Source of the DNA: Candidatus Berkelbacteria bacterium
Lineage (GTDB): Bacteria; Patescibacteriota; UBA1384; UBA12157; JAENIV01
Reading direction: 5' to 3'
DNA: 7,400 nucleotides
Assembly: GCA_016844295.1 (NCBI GenBank)
Contig: JAENIV010000037.1
Coordinates: forward strand, 1-7,400
The position numbers were made by a program, and so were the translations under genes. Positions 1 to 6,095 of this stretch are shown one piece after another. Within the stretch, counting starts at the first letter, position 1, and every line of letters begins with the position of its first letter. Below the pieces are notes generated by a model. That model was given only the letters and a program-made list of their open reading frames with translations, searched no databases and had not been told where the DNA came from.

Positions 1-590
1 TTCTCGTAAAGAGGCTTGATGATAATTTTTGGATCTCCTAAATTTGCATCTGAGCCTAAACCGATAATTCTGAGATTATTTCTCCTAAACAATTTTCTTG
101 TCTCAGATTCATTGGTATAAACTCGATTTTTTATGGCTTTTAAAGACTCCCAGATTAACTGGCGGTTACCTTGGAAGATCCCCTGTCCGATCATTTTTAA
201 ATACCACCCAAATCCCGTGACAGCACCAAAATAGATTTTTCCATCGGGTTTTAAAACTCTGGTTAACTCTTTTAAACTTTTTGGCCTTTTGGTATACATC
301 CAGGCGCAATAAGAAAAAACCAAGTCGAAAGAATTGTCTTTATATGGCAGTTTTTCCATTTTGCCAAAAATTAAATCAATGTTTTTCTTCGAAAAACCTT
401 TCTGGATATCTTTCGCAACAAGCAAATATTTCTCTGTCGAATCTATTCCAGAAACACTTTTAACCAAATTACTTGCCGCCAATGACCAATGCCCGGCTCC
501 GCAACCTGCATCTAGTAAAGTTCTGTCTTTCCCCGTGAATCCGATTTTTCTTAATCTTTTTTCATAATATTCTGGCGGGAAATTTAGCAT
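1..590 (-). CDS. Class I SAM-dependent methyltransferase, C-terminus beyond window
   Basis: This gene is incomplete: reading from ATG at 590 the frame is open to base 1 (196 codons) with no stop. It encodes a Rossmann-fold methyltransferase of the Methyltransf_11/25 type. Motif I is LLDAGCGAGHW (residues 25-35). An acidic residue (D50, GIDS) at the end of strand 2 should bind the SAM ribose. The LPYKDNSFDLVFS block lies at 81-93 and the LKPDGK turn at 113-118. The substrate cannot be told; sitting behind two sugar-nucleotide genes, it may methylate a glycan or lipid-linked precursor (inference). The start is fixed by an in-frame TGA just upstream and by the Pro-Pro-Glu-Tyr-Tyr opening common in this family. 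It follows the acetyltransferase stop by 22 bases and lacks a clear Shine-Dalgarno, so translational coupling is likely. Confidence 0.85.
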   Translation of the reverse strand, partial: MLNFPPEYYEKRLRKIGFTGKDRTLLDAGCGAGHWSLAASNLVKSVSGIDSTEKYLLVAKDIQKGFSKKNIDLIFGKMEKLPYKDNSFDLVFSYCAWMYTKRPKSLKELTRVLKPDGKIYFGAVTGFGWYLKMIGQGIFQGNRQLIWESLKAIKNRVYTNESETRKLFRRNNLRIIGLGSDANLGDPKIIIKPLYE

Positions 591-612
591 ACTTTTTTGT
601 GTTATTCATTTT

Positions 613-1284
613 TCATCTCAGCCAGATTCTTCTCTTTGGTTCTCCACCTTGTAAATTTTTATAAGTTTCGCGGTCAACCGGAATATTCAGGCCACATTCG
701 CATTTACCGACAATTACTTCGTCGCTTTCATGAAACTCTTTAATTTTTTTACCGCAGCGGCAAACAAAACCGTGAATGCGAGCCGGATTTCCATAAACCA
801 AAGCGAAAGACGGAATATCTTTGGTAATCACCGAACCGGAACCGGCTAAAGCAAACTCGCCGATACTTACGCCCGGCAAAATTACCGAGTGGCCACCAAT
901 TGATGCGCCTTGTCCGATATTTATCACGGACACATGCCAGTCATTGGCGCTTTTAATGCTTCCGTCGGGATTGATTGCCCTGGGAATCTTATCGTTGGTA
1001 AAACAAACGTTCGGGCCGATGAAAACTCCATCCGAGATTATCGCCTTATGATAAACAAGGGCGTGGTTTTGAATCTTAACGTTATCGCCTATTTCGGAAT
1101 CGAAATCAATAAAAACCGACTTGCCAATTACACAGTTTTTGCCGATCTTGGTGTTTTTGCGCACTTGGGAAAAATGCCAGATTTTACTACCTTCGCCGAT
1201 AACAACACCGTCCTCGATAATGGCAGTTTTGTGAATCAATACTTTTGGACTCGATTTTCTAATTTTTGATTTCTTCTGAGCCAT
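613..1284 (-). CDS. Left-handed beta-helix N-acetyltransferase, WlbB/WbpD type
   Basis: Predicted to transfer acetyl from acetyl-CoA to the 3-amino group of a UDP-2-acetamido-3-amino sugar (uronate), a step towards 2,3-diacetamido sugars of O-antigen or other surface glycans. Hexapeptide repeats of the left-handed beta-helix run from about residue 15 to 160 (for example IGEGSKIW, IGKNCVIG, IGDNVKIQN, IGGHSVI). The IWHFSQV segment (35-41), the FTNDKIPRA loop (95-103) and the closing VYGNPARIHGFVCRCG are typical of the WlbB/WbpD group. The C-terminus carries two CxCG pairs (C175/C177 and C195/C197), a small zinc-ribbon-like knuckle. At 223 aa it is slightly longer than the usual roughly 190 aa. 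Start is ATG; no strong Shine-Dalgarno is visible. It lies 44 bases after the dehydrogenase, probably in the same transcript. Family call is firm; the exact sugar is inferred. Confidence 0.88.
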   Translation of the reverse strand: MAQKKSKIRKSSPKVLIHKTAIIEDGVVIGEGSKIWHFSQVRKNTKIGKNCVIGKSVFIDFDSEIGDNVKIQNHALVYHKAIISDGVFIGPNVCFTNDKIPRAINPDGSIKSANDWHVSVINIGQGASIGGHSVILPGVSIGEFALAGSGSVITKDIPSFALVYGNPARIHGFVCRCGKKIKEFHESDEVIVGKCECGLNIPVDRETYKNLQGGEPKRRIWLR

Positions 1285-1328
1285 ATTATTTATTTGTGCT
1301 AATTCGTGTGTGAAAATTAGTGGATGTT

Positions 1329-2306
1329 TTATCTTATCAACCTATTTATCTTATGGGCTATATCCAGCGCTTCGATTGCCTCGCGGGCAGTAACAACAGG
1401 CCGGCAGTTTTCTTTAATGCACTTAATAAAAGCTAATATTTCGGCTTTGAGTGGCTCAATGTTTTTGACCGCAATGGTTTTTTTACCTTGACTGTCGGAA
1501 AATTTAATTAAAAAATCGCCAAAGTCGTCGTAAACAGGCATCGCAATGGTTTTATAAAAATCCAACTCTTGGGTGATGTAATGGAGCTCGACATCACCCT
1601 TTTTCCCGGAAACGGAAAGTTTACGGACTTTCAAAGGCGTAATCCAATTAGCAACCATTAACCCCGTTCTGCCCCGGCCGTAGCGCAAAAAGGCTTCGAC
1701 ATGATCTTCGTGAGAATGATGAAGGGCGTTACCGCCTTCAGCCATAATTTTCTCCGGCAAGCGGCCGAAAAACCAGTTCATAATGTCAATATCGTGAACG
1801 CCGATGTCAATGACGACGTTAGCATCGCGAATCTGGGTCGGCGTCGGCCCCATCCGAAAGGTTGAAACCATCACAATTTCACCCAGTTTTCCTTCATCAA
1901 TCATTTCTTTAAGTTTGAGTACGGCCGGATTAAAGCGCTCAATGTGGCCGACGGTGAATTTGATGCCTTTTTGTTTGGCCTTATGAACAATTTCCTTGGC
2001 TTCAGCGACAGTGGCAGCAATCGGTTTTTCAATCAGGATGTTGATGCTTTTATTGATGCAATCGAGAGCTATTTTTTTGTGCGTCTTGGTCGGCGTGGCA
2101 ATAGAAATAACATCAATTTTTTCTTTGGCTAGCATTTCCCGATAATCGGTGTAATATTTACATTTAAAACGCTCGGCCACTTCTTTGGCCTGTTTTTGAT
2201 CGGAATCAGCCACCGCCACTAAATCAACACTCGGAATCTCATGATAATTCCTGGCATGATGCCGACCCATATTGCCAACACCAATAACCCCTGCGTTTAA
2301 TTTCAC
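1329..2306 (-). CDS. Gfo/Idh/MocA-family sugar-nucleotide 3-dehydrogenase (WlbA/GnnA-like)
   Basis: NAD(P)-dependent oxidoreductase of 325 aa, the usual length. The N-terminal Rossmann domain begins with GVGNMG (residues 9-14). The family's catalytic EKP lysine is K94. The C-terminal alpha/beta domain contains DIGVHDID (167-174), whose Asp and His match the family's catalytic pair. The GHIERFNPAV and FRMGP segments resemble enzymes annotated as UDP-GlcNAc 3-dehydrogenase or UDP-GlcNAcA 3-dehydrogenase. The expected reaction is oxidation of C3 of a UDP-HexNAc(A), giving a 3-keto sugar for a PLP aminotransferase and then the neighbouring N-acetyltransferase. The start is GTG at 2306, with GGGAGG four bases upstream. 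A TTGACA promoter and two leader hairpins precede it. The family is certain. Whether the substrate is the uronate (WlbA) or UDP-GlcNAc (GnnA) cannot be decided from this window. Confidence 0.88.
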   Translation of the reverse strand: MKLNAGVIGVGNMGRHHARNYHEIPSVDLVAVADSDQKQAKEVAERFKCKYYTDYREMLAKEKIDVISIATPTKTHKKIALDCINKSINILIEKPIAATVAEAKEIVHKAKQKGIKFTVGHIERFNPAVLKLKEMIDEGKLGEIVMVSTFRMGPTPTQIRDANVVIDIGVHDIDIMNWFFGRLPEKIMAEGGNALHHSHEDHVEAFLRYGRGRTGLMVANWITPLKVRKLSVSGKKGDVELHYITQELDFYKTIAMPVYDDFGDFLIKFSDSQGKKTIAVKNIEPLKAEILAFIKCIKENCRPVVTAREAIEALDIAHKINRLIR

Positions 2307-2341
2307 TTCGCCTCCCTTTAAACTTTAAATTTAATTGTCGA

Positions 2342-2358
2342 GGTCGCCATGGGCGACC
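2342..2358. repeat. Perfect stem-loop in the wlbA-like leader (hairpin I)
   Basis: GGTCGCC (2342-2348) pairs with GGCGACC (2352-2358) around a 3-base loop. It lies 36 bases before the dehydrogenase start. No U-tract follows on either strand, so it is not a simple intrinsic terminator. It falls within the predicted leader RNA. Confidence 0.7.
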
Positions 2359-2362
2359 GATG

Positions 2363-2381
2363 ACCCCGCCTCTGGCGGGGT
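2363..2381. repeat. Perfect stem-loop in the wlbA-like leader (hairpin II)
   Basis: ACCCCGCC (2363-2370) pairs with GGCGGGGT (2374-2381) around TCT, an 8-bp stem extendable by G-T wobbles. It is only four bases from hairpin I, so the two form a tandem stem-loop pair. No U-tract is present. Confidence 0.7.
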
Positions 2382-2430
2382 TGATCTATACGATGAACTC
2401 AATAAATTTCTGTACTTCTAAGTTCGCAGA

Positions 2431-2458
2431 TTTTTACATGAGAGTCAATCTTTGTCAA
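2431..2458 (-). promoter_or_regulatory. Candidate sigma70 promoter for the dehydrogenase-acetyltransferase-methyltransferase unit
   Basis: On the minus strand a perfect -35 box TTGACA (2458-2453) is followed after 16 bases by TAAAAA (2436-2431), a -10 box matching at 4 of 6 positions and directly preceded by TG. Transcription would start near 2424, giving a leader of about 118 nt that contains hairpins II and I before the GTG start at 2306. The -35 is strong; the -10 is only fair. Confidence 0.5.
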
Positions 2459-2479
2459 GGGCCGACGTTACGTCGGCCC
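2459..2479. repeat. Perfect 9-bp stem-loop abutting the -35 box (hairpin III)
   Basis: GGGCCGACG (2459-2467) and CGTCGGCCC (2471-2479) form a perfect stem with a TTA loop. On the minus strand it sits after the transporter gene and ends at the base before the TTGACA box. It may act as a transcript 3' end for the transporter, but no run of T follows it. A binding site for a dimeric protein is the alternative. Confidence 0.65.
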
Positions 2480-2499
2480 GCAAACCCCGTATATTGCGC

Positions 2500-2534
2500 T
2501 CCTCAAAGTAGAGAACGCAGTTCCTTTTTGAGGA
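2500..2534. repeat. Long-loop inverted repeat downstream of the transporter
   Basis: TCCTCAAA (2500-2507) is complementary to TTTGAGGA (2527-2534) across a 19-base loop. A smaller competing hairpin, TTCCT/AGGAA (2521-2525 with 2531-2535), uses part of the same arm. Function unknown. Confidence 0.45.
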
Positions 2535-2547
2535 AGCAATTGTAGCG

Positions 2548-2591
2548 GGGTCAAGCCCCATTAGATGGCAGAGCATCAAAAGGGTCAAGCC
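2548..2591. repeat. Two direct copies of GGGTCAAGCC
   Basis: The 10-mer GGGTCAAGCC occurs at 2548-2557 and again at 2582-2591, 34 bases apart. The first copy forms a small GGGG/CCCC hairpin (2547-2550 with 2556-2559). The second runs straight into the AGCC-TTA-GGCT hairpin (2588-2598), whose loop is the transporter's stop codon. This is the 3' edge of the structured intergenic block that spans 2340-2598. Confidence 0.5.
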
Positions 2592-3473
2592 TTAGGCTAA
2601 GATGATAATAGTCGTTCCGATAATAATAACAATAACACTCACCCATTTTCTCAAACTAAAATCACCCCCATTATTCCTGGGAAAAACTAAGGCTGAATAT
2701 AGAAGCGTCAACAAAACACCGGCATTGGAAACGGCGGCTGAGTATCCTGGGTTTGAAACAGTTTTAATGGCAATGAAATTGAGCAAATTAAAAAAGAATG
2801 CCACAAAAATCGCCATAAAGATTGGAAGATATATTTTTTCAGGTAAATCTTTCAAATTGAGGGAAATTTTTTCAACCTTTGCTAAAATTAAAAAACCGAT
2901 ACTCGCCAAAAAGAACAAGATTATCAAAATTTGATACGCTTGGATACCTAAATTAGTCATCTGTTTTACACCTACGACCATTATGCTCCAAAAAAGCATG
3001 GCACTAAAAGCGGGAAGATACCATGAAGTGTCTTTATTTTTTGATCTATCCAGCAAAAGACCGTATAGTCCGCCCAACAGGACAATTATTCCAACAAGTT
3101 TTTGCCATGCTATCGGTGAACCTAAGAATAAAAATGACAAGACTAAAATTATTAAAGATTGCAGGGCGACAATTGCCGAGATATAACCCGGGTTTGGACA
3201 TGTTTTTAAGGCCTTTATCTGACTAATATTGCCCAGCATAGAAAAGACGGCCACAAAAATCCCCCAAAAATAGAATCTTGGTTTTTTGAAAAGTTCAAAA
3301 ACAGCATTGTGATCAACCACTAACCCGTAGGCAAAATAACATAAAAATAGACCTAAAAAGGTATATGTTAAAAGTTGGGTCCGCCCAATTTTTAAGTTTA
3401 GAGCCCATTTCTGCGCCACCGAATACCAGCCAGTAAAAAATAAAGCGATTAATGAATACCAATACCACTGCAT
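2592..3473 (-). CDS. DMT superfamily transporter (EamA-like), ten transmembrane segments
   Basis: A very hydrophobic 293-aa protein, the standard length for the drug/metabolite transporter superfamily, with about ten predicted helices spread over the whole chain. The two halves are recognisable internal repeats. Each has an Asn-Pro-Gly-Tyr motif after an ALK/AIK stretch (N94-Y97 and N241-Y244), followed by two helices. Such proteins export or import small metabolites across the cytoplasmic membrane; the substrate cannot be predicted. The start is ATG at 3473, with AGGAG four bases upstream. It lies just past the terminator of the TIM-barrel gene and is co-directional with the glycan genes, but it is separated from them by 285 bases of stem-loops and a promoter. 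It is therefore probably transcribed separately. The gene is clearly AT-rich compared with the gene to its right. Confidence 0.85.
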   Translation of the reverse strand: MQWYWYSLIALFFTGWYSVAQKWALNLKIGRTQLLTYTFLGLFLCYFAYGLVVDHNAVFELFKKPRFYFWGIFVAVFSMLGNISQIKALKTCPNPGYISAIVALQSLIILVLSFLFLGSPIAWQKLVGIIVLLGGLYGLLLDRSKNKDTSWYLPAFSAMLFWSIMVVGVKQMTNLGIQAYQILIILFFLASIGFLILAKVEKISLNLKDLPEKIYLPIFMAIFVAFFFNLLNFIAIKTVSNPGYSAAVSNAGVLLTLLYSALVFPRNNGGDFSLRKWVSVIVIIIGTTIIILA

Positions 3474-3510
3474 AGTGCTCCTTTTTTTAATTAAGCCATA
3501 TTTTTAAGAT

Positions 3511-3546
3511 AAAGAAAAGGACCGATCCTCAATAGCGGGTCGGTCC
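3511..3546 (-). terminator. Intrinsic terminator of the downstream TIM-barrel gene
   Basis: GGACCGATCC (3519-3528) pairs with GGGTCGGTCC (3537-3546): ten base pairs with one G-T wobble and an 8-base loop. On the minus strand the stem is followed by TTTTCTTT. It begins 25 bases after the TAA stop at 3572 and insulates the transporter gene. Confidence 0.85.
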
Positions 3547-3571
3547 AAAACAAATTCTGATAGTTCGGATA

Positions 3572-4714
3572 TTAGAGGGCGAATTCCGGATCCGGTTGGT
3601 AGCGCTGATCGCCAGAACGAAATCGCTCAATTGCCCTGACGGTCTGGAGGAACAGGTATTGCTTCACGTAGCGGTCGCTCAGAGGATGATCTTGTGAATA
3701 CCCTGGCAAGCGGCCATCGTTTTCGACCTCGAGGATGCCGCCATAGGTTTCAACCCAGGCGACCTGCACGAGCAGGCTCTGACGCTCGCGGGATTTTCGA
3801 AGGTCAAAGCCCAGATGGCCACTCATCTCACCTTGGGCGTTCATTAGGTCTGCGGCACCATCGAGATGGATGACCTGCGGCTTAAGTAACGTGAGATACT
3901 CCTGAAGACTGAGGTATCGGGTTCCAGCCGGTGGCTGGCCTTTGACAAGCAAGATGCCCGATCGCTCTTCAAGTTCTCGCTGGTCTTCGCTCCAACGATA
4001 GGGCTTTCCGAAAGTCGGCGGCAGCGGAATCCCTAAGGCATGGCCCTGACGAAAGAGAAAGTTACGAGCGCCGAGGAAATGATCCGCATCAAAGGCAAGT
4101 CCGACCTTGAGCCAGTCAGCTATCCACGGCAGCTCAAGATAGCCACTTTGAAGAGCGTTGTACAAGAAGTAACGAAGAGCCTCGCCTTCCCCAATTGTGC
4201 CATAGAGCTCGGTGTGAACGTTTTCGAGCACAAGCAGACCGCCGCATGCTTCCTGGACCTCAGAAAGGGCGAGGAGTTGCCGCTCGAGAAACAAGAGGTA
4301 CTCACCGGCCGAGAGAAGAGAGTGGTAGAAACCTGGCCGATTCGCCGCCGCTACATCTTGGGCAGCATCCTGGTGAACGACTAAACACTGCATTCCTAGG
4401 TCTTTGAGATCTTTAGCCGCATCCATTACTCGCAGAAGATGATTCGTAACCTTGCCAGTCTGACCGATACCGAAGACCGTGTTGTAAGGAGGATGCCACA
4501 TCCAGCCGATGCCGTGATCGTTGCAGAAGTCTATCATCTCGCGACCAGCGCCTTCATATAGGAGAATCTTGTCGCGAAAGCCTAAGCAGACACCGTAGCC
4601 GAGCGCGGCCAACCGCGCCTGGTGCTTGAGCAAGAAACGCAACTTCCAACGCTGGTGTCTTTCCCATTCCCGGGTCCCACCTGGTAAAGCAACCTGTCTT
4701 TCCAGAATTAACAC
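3572..4714 (-). CDS. Metal-dependent TIM-barrel protein, AP-endonuclease-2/xylose-isomerase-like (paralogue A)
   Basis: A 380-aa protein of unknown function. Read in order, its motifs follow the metal-ligand series of the endonuclease IV / sugar isomerase barrel (PF01261-type). They are H74 in HPPYN, H114 in VVHQDAA, E164 in LVLENVH, D209 and H212 in FDADH, H283 in VIHLDGA, H300 in SGHLGFD and E329 in ILEVEND. By comparison with endonuclease IV only the Asp two residues before the last His is missing (S298 here). It may be a sugar isomerase/epimerase or an AP-endonuclease-like hydrolase; its length is above the usual 260-290 aa. Residues 253-286 align without gaps to the neighbouring gene. 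Start is GTG at 4714 with GAGGTGA six bases upstream. The gene has its own candidate promoter and a strong terminator. Confidence 0.72.
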   Translation of the reverse strand: MLILERQVALPGGTREWERHQRWKLRFLLKHQARLAALGYGVCLGFRDKILLYEGAGREMIDFCNDHGIGWMWHPPYNTVFGIGQTGKVTNHLLRVMDAAKDLKDLGMQCLVVHQDAAQDVAAANRPGFYHSLLSAGEYLLFLERQLLALSEVQEACGGLLVLENVHTELYGTIGEGEALRYFLYNALQSGYLELPWIADWLKVGLAFDADHFLGARNFLFRQGHALGIPLPPTFGKPYRWSEDQRELEERSGILLVKGQPPAGTRYLSLQEYLTLLKPQVIHLDGAADLMNAQGEMSGHLGFDLRKSRERQSLLVQVAWVETYGGILEVENDGRLPGYSQDHPLSDRYVKQYLFLQTVRAIERFRSGDQRYQPDPEFAL

Positions 4715-4762
4715 TCTAGTTCACCTCGTGGTAGGATTGCTGCTCTGCAAGCCGAGCCTTAT

Positions 4763-4791
4763 AGTTTAGCACTACAAATCTCTATTTACAA
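4763..4791 (-). promoter_or_regulatory. Candidate promoter of TIM-barrel paralogue A
   Basis: On the minus strand TTGTAA (4791-4786) and TAAACT (4768-4763) are separated by 17 bases, which predicts a start near 4756 and a leader of about 40 nt. Both boxes are 4 of 6 matches. The -35 overlaps the T-rich tail of the preceding hairpin, so termination of the upstream gene and initiation of this one would share DNA. Confidence 0.4.
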
Positions 4792-4812
4792 GAAGCGGGC
4801 CATACGGCCCGC
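4786..4812 (-). terminator. Probable terminator of TIM-barrel paralogue B
   Basis: GCGGGCC (4795-4801) pairs perfectly with GGCCCGC (4806-4812) around ATAC, 22 bases after the TAG stop of the upstream gene. The following minus-strand tract TTCTTGT is only moderately T-rich, so termination may be partial, with some read-through into paralogue A. Confidence 0.6.
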
Positions 4813-4834
4813 CTGGGAATATTCGATCTAGAGA

Positions 4835-6046
4835 CTATGCTTGAGCGGCTGCGATGAGTGCCGGAAGCATTCGGCAGTAAGCCAGGAAGCTCTCTTTGAG
4901 AGCGTCTTTGGGTTGCCAGTACCAGCAACCGGGGCTAGAGCCGTCTTTGGGCGCCGCCTCACCAAAGCTAGCAACCTCAGGGACTGATATCTCGGCTCCG
5001 CAGCGGATGGCAGTGATAACACTATCTTTGAGCATCTTGTCGTCTTCACTAATTGAAGCGTGAGAGCCCACCCGGCGGAGTCTCACTTGCTCCCAGATAT
5101 CCTGTGGTAGGATCTGCTGAAGATGATGGTGATAAGGGTTATCGGCTTCATCGGCTGCGACCTCAATCACCGCTGGATGAATACCGCCGACGTGAAGGAC
5201 TTTCGGCCGAAGATCACTGATCATCTGGTCCATACCTATGGGGATCGGAACACCAACCGGTTTACCCTGGACATAAAGCAGCCCGGTATAGCGATAGATT
5301 TCCTCTCCTCCTTGCGAAAGATCCCAAACTCGTGGCATCTCAAGCCCTTGGTATTCGAGGGCGGTACCATCGAGCGCTTGGCTGGAAAAGAACCAGTGTT
5401 CGACGTCGAAGGTGGCACGACCTTGGGTGTCTGCCAAAATGTAAGCAATATCAGGACCAATGCCCCGCCGGTCTTCTTGGTAGGTCATACCCAGCCATTC
5501 GCCACCAAGATCCCACTGAGGTGGTCCGACGAACTGATCCTTGCCGATATTCTCAGGAGAAGCGGAAGGCAGAATCTGCAGGATTCGTCTGAAAGTATCA
5601 CGGAGCCATGACAGGTGGACTTCGATCTCGCCGATCGGCTGAATGACATTGAAGCGGTCTCGGTCCAATTGCTTGGGGATGATGCCGGTCCCGCCTAGAT
5701 GGAAGGTTACATATTCCGGGGCTGGCGAAAGACTTGCCCATAGTTCCAACCTCTTCCAAAAAGCGGTCTGGGCTTCCTGGTCGCCTTTCCTATGAGCAGC
5801 ATAAAGCTGAGTTAGAGATTCGTTAGCAGCGTGCATGCCGTAGGGGACACCAAGTAAAACCGGATCGAAGTCCGACGGAAGTTTCTCTGGCCCAACGATG
5901 TTCAAACCAAATGTAACTCCCTTGCTGGCTGCCTCAACTGCTTCAGGCAGATGGTACCAATCTTGCTTACCAGTCCACTCTGGCCTGGGGTCATCCGTAC
6001 TCATCGGACGACCGCCGGCTGGAATATAGATCCTGTGCTGGAGCAT
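4835..6046 (-). CDS. TIM-barrel protein, diverged paralogue of its neighbour (paralogue B)
   Basis: A 403-aa protein of unknown function. It shares the order of barrel motifs with the downstream gene: H116 in VTFHLGG, D214 and H217 in FDVEHWF, H285 in VLHVGG, H329 in GSHAS and E357 in VPEV. Residues 255-288 match A253-286 without gaps (G-x-L-x-V-x-G-x-P, then L-x-P-x-V-x-H). Changes against A include G66 where A has the first metal His (PY is kept) and G287 where A has Asp in HLDG. The strand-5 Glu is probably E183, less surely. The barrel may therefore hold fewer metal ions or bind without catalysis. The start is taken as ATG at 6046 (GGAGAG four bases upstream). The longer frame begins with TTG at 6124, but that TTG is the -35 box of the promoter. 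Confidence 0.7.
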   Translation of the reverse strand: MLQHRIYIPAGGRPMSTDDPRPEWTGKQDWYHLPEAVEAASKGVTFGLNIVGPEKLPSDFDPVLLGVPYGMHAANESLTQLYAAHRKGDQEAQTAFWKRLELWASLSPAPEYVTFHLGGTGIIPKQLDRDRFNVIQPIGEIEVHLSWLRDTFRRILQILPSASPENIGKDQFVGPPQWDLGGEWLGMTYQEDRRGIGPDIAYILADTQGRATFDVEHWFFSSQALDGTALEYQGLEMPRVWDLSQGGEEIYRYTGLLYVQGKPVGVPIPIGMDQMISDLRPKVLHVGGIHPAVIEVAADEADNPYHHHLQQILPQDIWEQVRLRRVGSHASISEDDKMLKDSVITAIRCGAEISVPEVASFGEAAPKDGSSPGCWYWQPKDALKESFLAYCRMLPALIAAAQA

Positions 6047-6050
6047 CGTT

Positions 6051-6056
6051 CTCTCC
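6051..6056 (-). promoter_or_regulatory. Shine-Dalgarno deciding the start of paralogue B
   Basis: GGAGAG on the minus strand, four bases before ATG at 6046. Together with the promoter position it rules out the 26-residue N-terminal extension. Confidence 0.75.
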
Positions 6057-6073
6057 GGTTTGTTGATGGTACA

Positions 6074-6088
6074 CCGCGAAACTCGCGG
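6074..6088 (-). promoter_or_regulatory. Palindrome at the predicted transcript start of paralogue B
   Basis: CCGCGA (6074-6079) and TCGCGG (6083-6088) form a perfect 6-bp inverted repeat with a 3-base spacer. It starts within a base or so of the predicted +1. In RNA it would be a hairpin at the very 5' end, which is known to protect some mRNAs from decay. In DNA it could be an operator. Confidence 0.5.
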
Positions 6089-6095
6089 AGTTTTT

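Noticed and set aside
281..567. Two overlapping short plus-strand frames at the left edge
   Set aside because: They are antisense to the truncated methyltransferase, whose SAM motifs are unmistakable.
910..1269. 119-codon plus-strand open frame over the acetyltransferase
   Set aside because: It mirrors the hexapeptide-repeat codons of the real gene; no ribosome site or domain.
2360..2545. 61-codon plus-strand open frame in the intergenic block
   Set aside because: It runs through hairpins II and III and the long inverted repeat, starts inside the gap between hairpins and has no Shine-Dalgarno; the peptide looks random.
2340..2598. Stem-loops considered as a CRISPR array or IS ends
   Set aside because: The hairpins differ from one another, spacing is irregular, and no transposase, cas gene or target-site duplication is seen.
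4040..4384. 114-codon plus-strand open frame inside paralogue A
   Set aside because: It is a shadow of the GC-rich minus-strand gene; composition and lack of motifs argue against coding.
5123..5611. 162-codon open frame on the plus strand inside TIM-barrel paralogue B
   Set aside because: It is antisense to a gene with clear fold motifs, promoter and Shine-Dalgarno; its translation shows no domain and it has no ribosome site.
3572..6046. TIM-barrel proteins as DUF692/MNIO peptide-modifying oxidases
   Set aside because: The signature His/Glu/Asp spacing of MNIO enzymes was not found; the residue order fits the AP-endonuclease-2/xylose-isomerase group better.
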